Part shown: positions 60,784 to 64,000 of the stretch, piece after piece
Layout: each line of letters begins with the position of its first letter
How positions within the stretch are numbered: position 1 is the stretch's first letter
DNA from: Pedobacter mendelii
GTDB lineage: Bacteria; Bacteroidota; Bacteroidia; Sphingobacteriales; Sphingobacteriaceae
Assembly: GCF_014635725.1 (NCBI RefSeq)
Contig: NZ_BMDJ01000010.1
Coordinates: forward strand, 149,675-213,674
Direction: 5' to 3'
DNA length: 64,000 nt
Translations under genes and position numbers: made by a program
The notes under the pieces: generated by a model
The model's database searches: none
What the model was told of the DNA's origin: nothing
What the model saw: only the letters and a program-made list of their open reading frames with translations

Positions 60784-62622
60784 TTAAGTGATATCGGTAT
60801 CTGCTGAACTCATTCGGATGGTAGAACCACCAACCACAACAATATCTGTTCCAGTGGTAATATTTTCAGTTCCTGCCAGTACACTTGCCGAAGCATCGCT
60901 ACTACTCAGGCTTACATCGGTTTTACCTGTAATTGCAACGCCCATAGTGGTTGCGTCAATGGTAATACCCTCTGTATCAGCTGTTGCTGCAATTGTTTTC
61001 TTTGCACTTATGGCTATTGTTCCTTCGCCACCTCCTTGCTCGCCCGGTTGTGCGTTAATCGCAATACTATTGCTTGCGTTTACAATAAAATCTTTGGTAT
61101 TAATGGTAAATGAATTAGGCGCAGTTAGCGTAACCTGCCCATTGCCATGCATGGTAATTACATTACCGCTTGGATCTTTAACATTAATACTACCATCGCT
61201 ATCGTTCATGATGATGGTATTTCCACTTCTAGTAGTTAATGATTTGGTTTTGTTGGTATCGCCACCACCCGAACCCGATTTGCCATGAAAGACACTACCT
61301 AATACAATCGGTCGGGCCACATTCCCTTCTTCAAAAGCAATAACCACCTGGTCGCCAGCTTCGGGAACAAAAGAAAAGCCTCTGTTTTTACTTACCTTAT
61401 CGCTGCTTCCGGCATCGGGTGTAATTACCCGCAGCCATTCTGTTACATCATTAGTTAAACATTCCCACTTAAATTTCACTTTAACACGACCTTGCCCTTT
61501 CGGATCTGCATTATCTACCACATCCGCCAGTTGCATATCAGGGCTTGGCTTAGTAAAATTTTTAACTAAAATACGTTCGGTTGTAGCCACAATACCTTCG
61601 AAGGTATTGTAGTATTTTCCTGTGCCATCTATATTATGGTTAATATTGGTGATTAAAAATTTGCCTAAACTTTCGGTATCAAAAGAGAGTTCTTTTCTGA
61701 TGCTCATGGTAATTTCGGCAATACTAGCTACTCCAAGCGATGCATTATCGCCACTAGCTGTAACTTTTAATAGTTCACTAATATTTGCCTTTTCTTCATT
61801 ATCTACATGCCTTTTAATATCGATACTATTATCAACCCGAATTAATGAGGGCTGATTATATATTTTACTATATGTTGTATTGGAAGCCTGGATAGCGTGA
61901 TCCAAATCTGGAGAACCGTTCGCTGTAGCAGCACTTTCACTGTGCAGCATCTCATCCTGTTTTGGGTTATAAGCAAAGCGTTTGTTTTTTATAGGCGCAA
62001 TTTCCATGGCATATTGTAGGTTTTGTACGTCACGACCATAAAAAAGGGCTATTTCCTTCTGCTCATCTGGTTTACCAAAATTCAACTGCTTACCATCATA
62101 AAAAAACCACTCGTGGTACTCTCCTGATAGACGATTAAGAAAATCAAAATCACTTTCTCTATATTGTATTAAATAATCAATGGTTGCTTTTCTGGAAGCT
62201 TTTGCTACAATTTTAAGGTCGTTTTGTGGAACATCTGAAGTTGCAAGACCTACAATTGCATTTAAATCTTTATTTAAATAAGAGCCCAAATCAGGACCAC
62301 GATCGATTAGAATGGTTGGGCTGTAGCCGCTCACAATCAAAACGCCATGATAGCCATGGCTCTGAGCCAATTCTACCTTAGTTACCAAACCGGCAAACTC
62401 TTGTAAGTTACTCAAATCATAGCCAAATGAAGCGGAAAGGGTTTTGCCTACAAAATCACGACTATCATTTAAGCTGATCATTCCTGGTGCACCCATTTGA
62501 TCATGATTAAACCGCAATTCGAAATAATGATGATCATTAAATTGTTGCTGCAGATTGAATGAAGCAAAATGCGTTATGGCCTTATCTTCGATGTTAATTT
62601 CGGTTATTAATTTCTTTTCCAT
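60784..62622 (-). CDS. vgrG: Type VI secretion tip protein VgrG
   Basis: A 612-residue spike protein. Residues 1-350 are gp27-like (FELRFNHDQMGAPG, VLIVSGYSPTILIDRGPDLGSY, YLIQYRESDFDFLNRLSGEYHEW). Residues about 365-450 are the gp5 OB fold (VVDNADPKGQGRVKVKFKWE, GFSFVPEAGDQVVIAFEEGN, PIVLGSVFHG). The rest is a beta-rich needle of short repeats (NTIIMNDSDGSINVKDPSGN, then IDATTMGVAITGKTDVS). It forms the trimeric tip that carries the DUF4280 toxin encoded just behind it. Confidence 0.94.
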   Translation of the reverse strand: MEKKLITEINIEDKAITHFASFNLQQQFNDHHYFELRFNHDQMGAPGMISLNDSRDFVGKTLSASFGYDLSNLQEFAGLVTKVELAQSHGYHGVLIVSGYSPTILIDRGPDLGSYLNKDLNAIVGLATSDVPQNDLKIVAKASRKATIDYLIQYRESDFDFLNRLSGEYHEWFFYDGKQLNFGKPDEQKEIALFYGRDVQNLQYAMEIAPIKNKRFAYNPKQDEMLHSESAATANGSPDLDHAIQASNTTYSKIYNQPSLIRVDNSIDIKRHVDNEEKANISELLKVTASGDNASLGVASIAEITMSIRKELSFDTESLGKFLITNINHNIDGTGKYYNTFEGIVATTERILVKNFTKPSPDMQLADVVDNADPKGQGRVKVKFKWECLTNDVTEWLRVITPDAGSSDKVSKNRGFSFVPEAGDQVVIAFEEGNVARPIVLGSVFHGKSGSGGGDTNKTKSLTTRSGNTIIMNDSDGSINVKDPSGNVITMHGNGQVTLTAPNSFTINTKDFIVNASNSIAINAQPGEQGGGEGTIAISAKKTIAATADTEGITIDATTMGVAITGKTDVSLSSSDASASVLAGTENITTGTDIVVVGGSTIRMSSADTDIT

Positions 62623-62671
62623 ATCAACTCAATAATAGTTTATGACTACCTGAACATTCCATCACGAAAGG

Positions 62672-63489
62672 TTAAAACGTTTCTTTTTCCATTAGAAACA
62701 GATTCGTTTTTGTTTCGTTAACCTCGGGATAGTTGATGGTTTTATCTTTAGGATTATATTTCATGGCCAATTGGGCCGCAACTTCTCTTTATAATCACCT
62801 TCTTTAAGATCGGTAGAAGCAAACAATTGATTTTTAACGGCTTTACCCAGTTTAAACAATGGCTTCTCAATGCTAAATTCTGGATGATTGATTACTAATG
62901 TATGGCTTACGCTATAGGGTTCCGTTCCGCTCATTTGGCCATACCCCGTAAAGAGATATGTTTTTTGAGGAGCAGTATTTAAACTGTATATATGTTCAAA
63001 AAATGGAGTTGGGCTCCCTTCATCGTCTTTATCTTTATAAAGATTGTTAAATGAGATTGCGGTAAGTACATTATTTTCTTTTTTATACTGAACAATGTTC
63101 TGCACATGCCACATAGAGCCCGAGTAGGGCGAAAGCCAGTAAAATACCTTAAGCTTTTTATCATCGGCAATTAATATATTAATCTTATATGCTTTTAACC
63201 TGGCAAAATCATTTTCAAAAGCATTAGGCTTTTCGAGCGCACTGATGAGTCCTTTAATAAAAATTTCTTCAGCTTCGGTATTCCCATCATTAAGATAACT
63301 TTCTCTTGAGGCAAGCATTTTAGCCGCTAATTTTTCAAGTGAATCTGTTTCAGTGGGCCCAATGCTTTTATTATCTTGTATAAGAGAATCAGCCTTATAT
63401 GCTTTACTTTGTCTTTCATCTTCATGTTTTGAACTGTATGAAAAAAATAGAAATACCAGAGAAAAAAATAAAATGCCTGCTATTTTCAT
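62672..63489 (-). pseudogene. T6SS-locus protein of unknown function with an apparent C-terminal frameshift
   Basis: The intact frame runs 63489 to 62761 (242 residues), with an N-terminal hydrophobic segment (MKIAGILFFSLVFLFFSYSS) and a beta-rich domain (YLFTGYGQMSGTEPYSVSH). It ends in KEKLRPNWP. In the next frame the reading continues at once as AAQLAMKYNPKDKTINYPEV, then KTNLFLMEKETF, to a stop at 62672. This extension has good codon use and a sheet-like pattern, so a one-base shift near 62780 probably cut the protein. Tyr stands where the lipobox Cys would be expected. Function unknown. Confidence 0.65.
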
Positions 63490-63797
63490 ACTATTGCCTT
63501 GGTATATTGATTAATCCCACTACTTTCAGAGAAAACACTATTATCTAAAAATGTTCTGCTAAAAAAACTGTTCCCGATTTTCGGATTTCTTTTAAGGAAA
63601 AAATCATCAGGCTCGGTTACAAAGCAAATACTGCGAAAATTGTATTCCGTTAAGTTTAATAATTTATTCTTAACTGCGGTATATCTCGATTTGTTATTTA
63701 AGATTTTATCGTCAACAATCTGGCTAATCTCAACAGATTTTACTTGAGAAATTGTGCAAGAATTAAACAGCTTAATGTATTTTAAATCGGTAGCCAT
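63486..63797 (-). CDS. Small unknown protein of the T6SS locus
   Basis: A 103-residue soluble protein (MATDLKYIKLFNSCTISQVK) with no recognised domain, signal or membrane segment. Its stop overlaps the start of the next gene by four bases (ATGA), so the two are translationally coupled, and it lies between TssD and VgrG genes. This suggests a part in effector loading or the tip, but there is no direct evidence. Confidence 0.6.
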   Translation of the reverse strand: MATDLKYIKLFNSCTISQVKSVEISQIVDDKILNNKSRYTAVKNKLLNLTEYNFRSICFVTEPDDFFLKRNPKIGNSFFSRTFLDNSVFSESSGINQYTKAIV

Positions 63798-63873
63798 AAT
63801 TAGCTCATTATATTACTCTAAAAAAGTTATTAGTGCCAGCTTTGCAGCCAGCAACTAATAACAAATGGAATAA

Positions 63874-64000
63874 TTAAGCCTTTGGCCAATCATTTTCGTG
63901 TTCTGCGTTGCCGAGCTTTAGCTTACGAGCAGATACCACAAAACTTAATGTCATTGGTGTATTGTCGTTTACCGCAATACCCTCGTTATATTGAATGATG
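63874..64000 (-). CDS. tssD: Type VI secretion tube protein TssD (Hcp), 3' part
   Basis: Only the last 41 residues lie in the window. The C-terminus YNEGIAVNDNTPMTLSFVVS followed by ARKLKLGNAEHENDWPKA matches the Bacteroidota TssD (Hcp) end, where SARKL-x-x-G-x-A-E/D-H is conserved. TssD hexamers form the T6SS inner tube. The gene starts beyond position 64000. It lies upstream of vgrG on the same strand, supporting a T6SS locus. Confidence 0.8.
   Translation of the reverse strand, partial: IIQYNEGIAVNDNTPMTLSFVVSARKLKLGNAEHENDWPKA

Noticed and set aside
60788..61288. 166-codon frame antisense to the vgrG needle region
   Set aside because: It mirrors the repetitive beta-needle codons of vgrG; no start signal or family.

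Overview
The window looks like a chromosomal segment of a Bacteroidota bacterium, most probably Sphingobacteriaceae and close to Pedobacter. The reasons are AT-rich DNA, upstream elements matching the Bacteroidota promoter TTG-N19-TAnnTTTG, DUF1501/DUF1800 and PepSY-like families, Bacteroidota-type TssD and DUF4280 proteins, and a type B succinate dehydrogenase. The genus is inferred from gene content only.

Region 1 (1-11271) is a surface-polysaccharide block on the + strand. A cut-off membrane protein (possible O-unit polymerase) is followed by a GT9 heptosyltransferase, a hexapeptide acyltransferase, a nucleotide-sugar epimerase and a glycosyltransferase. Then comes a complete, tightly coupled ADP-heptose set (hldA-like kinase, hldD, gmhA, hldC-like cytidylyltransferase, gmhB), an acyltransferase-3 membrane protein and a polyprenyl-phosphate sugar phosphotransferase with its own consensus promoter.

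Region 2 (11454-33802) is mixed housekeeping and envelope DNA: dxs, a tandem 239-bp noncoding repeat, scpA, glyA, a beta-helix lipoprotein, comF-like, rlmN, a toxin-antitoxin pair with a frame-broken toxin, rluF-like, dinB-like, a WYL regulator, a hybrid histidine kinase convergent with a sigma-54 response regulator, two tandem PepSY-like secreted proteins, yccF-like, the DUF1800-DUF1501 pair, aat, DUF1080 and DUF2892.

Region 3 (33803-56682) holds a GxxExxY gene bracketed by dispersed inverted repeats, an SNF2 helicase, a MITE-like palindrome, a tripartite RND efflux operon, dapF, a Do-like protease, a cold-shock gene, a second GxxExxY gene, sdhCAB, two GNAT genes (one with an internal stop), der and era.

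Region 4 (56683-57400) is a duplicated tRNA array, fMet-Glu-fMet-Glu, with its own promoter and terminator.

Region 5 (57710-64000, minus strand) is a type VI secretion accessory/effector locus. In transcription order it has TssD (Hcp; cut by the window edge), two unknown genes (the second apparently frameshifted), VgrG, a DUF4280 (PAAR-like)-Hint-nuclease polymorphic toxin, and three related TPR-like genes, the middle one decayed. The TPR genes are the best candidates for immunity proteins. This is the part most likely to repay further study. Several genes in the window carry single-base disruptions; some lie in homopolymers, so sequencing error must be excluded before calling decay.
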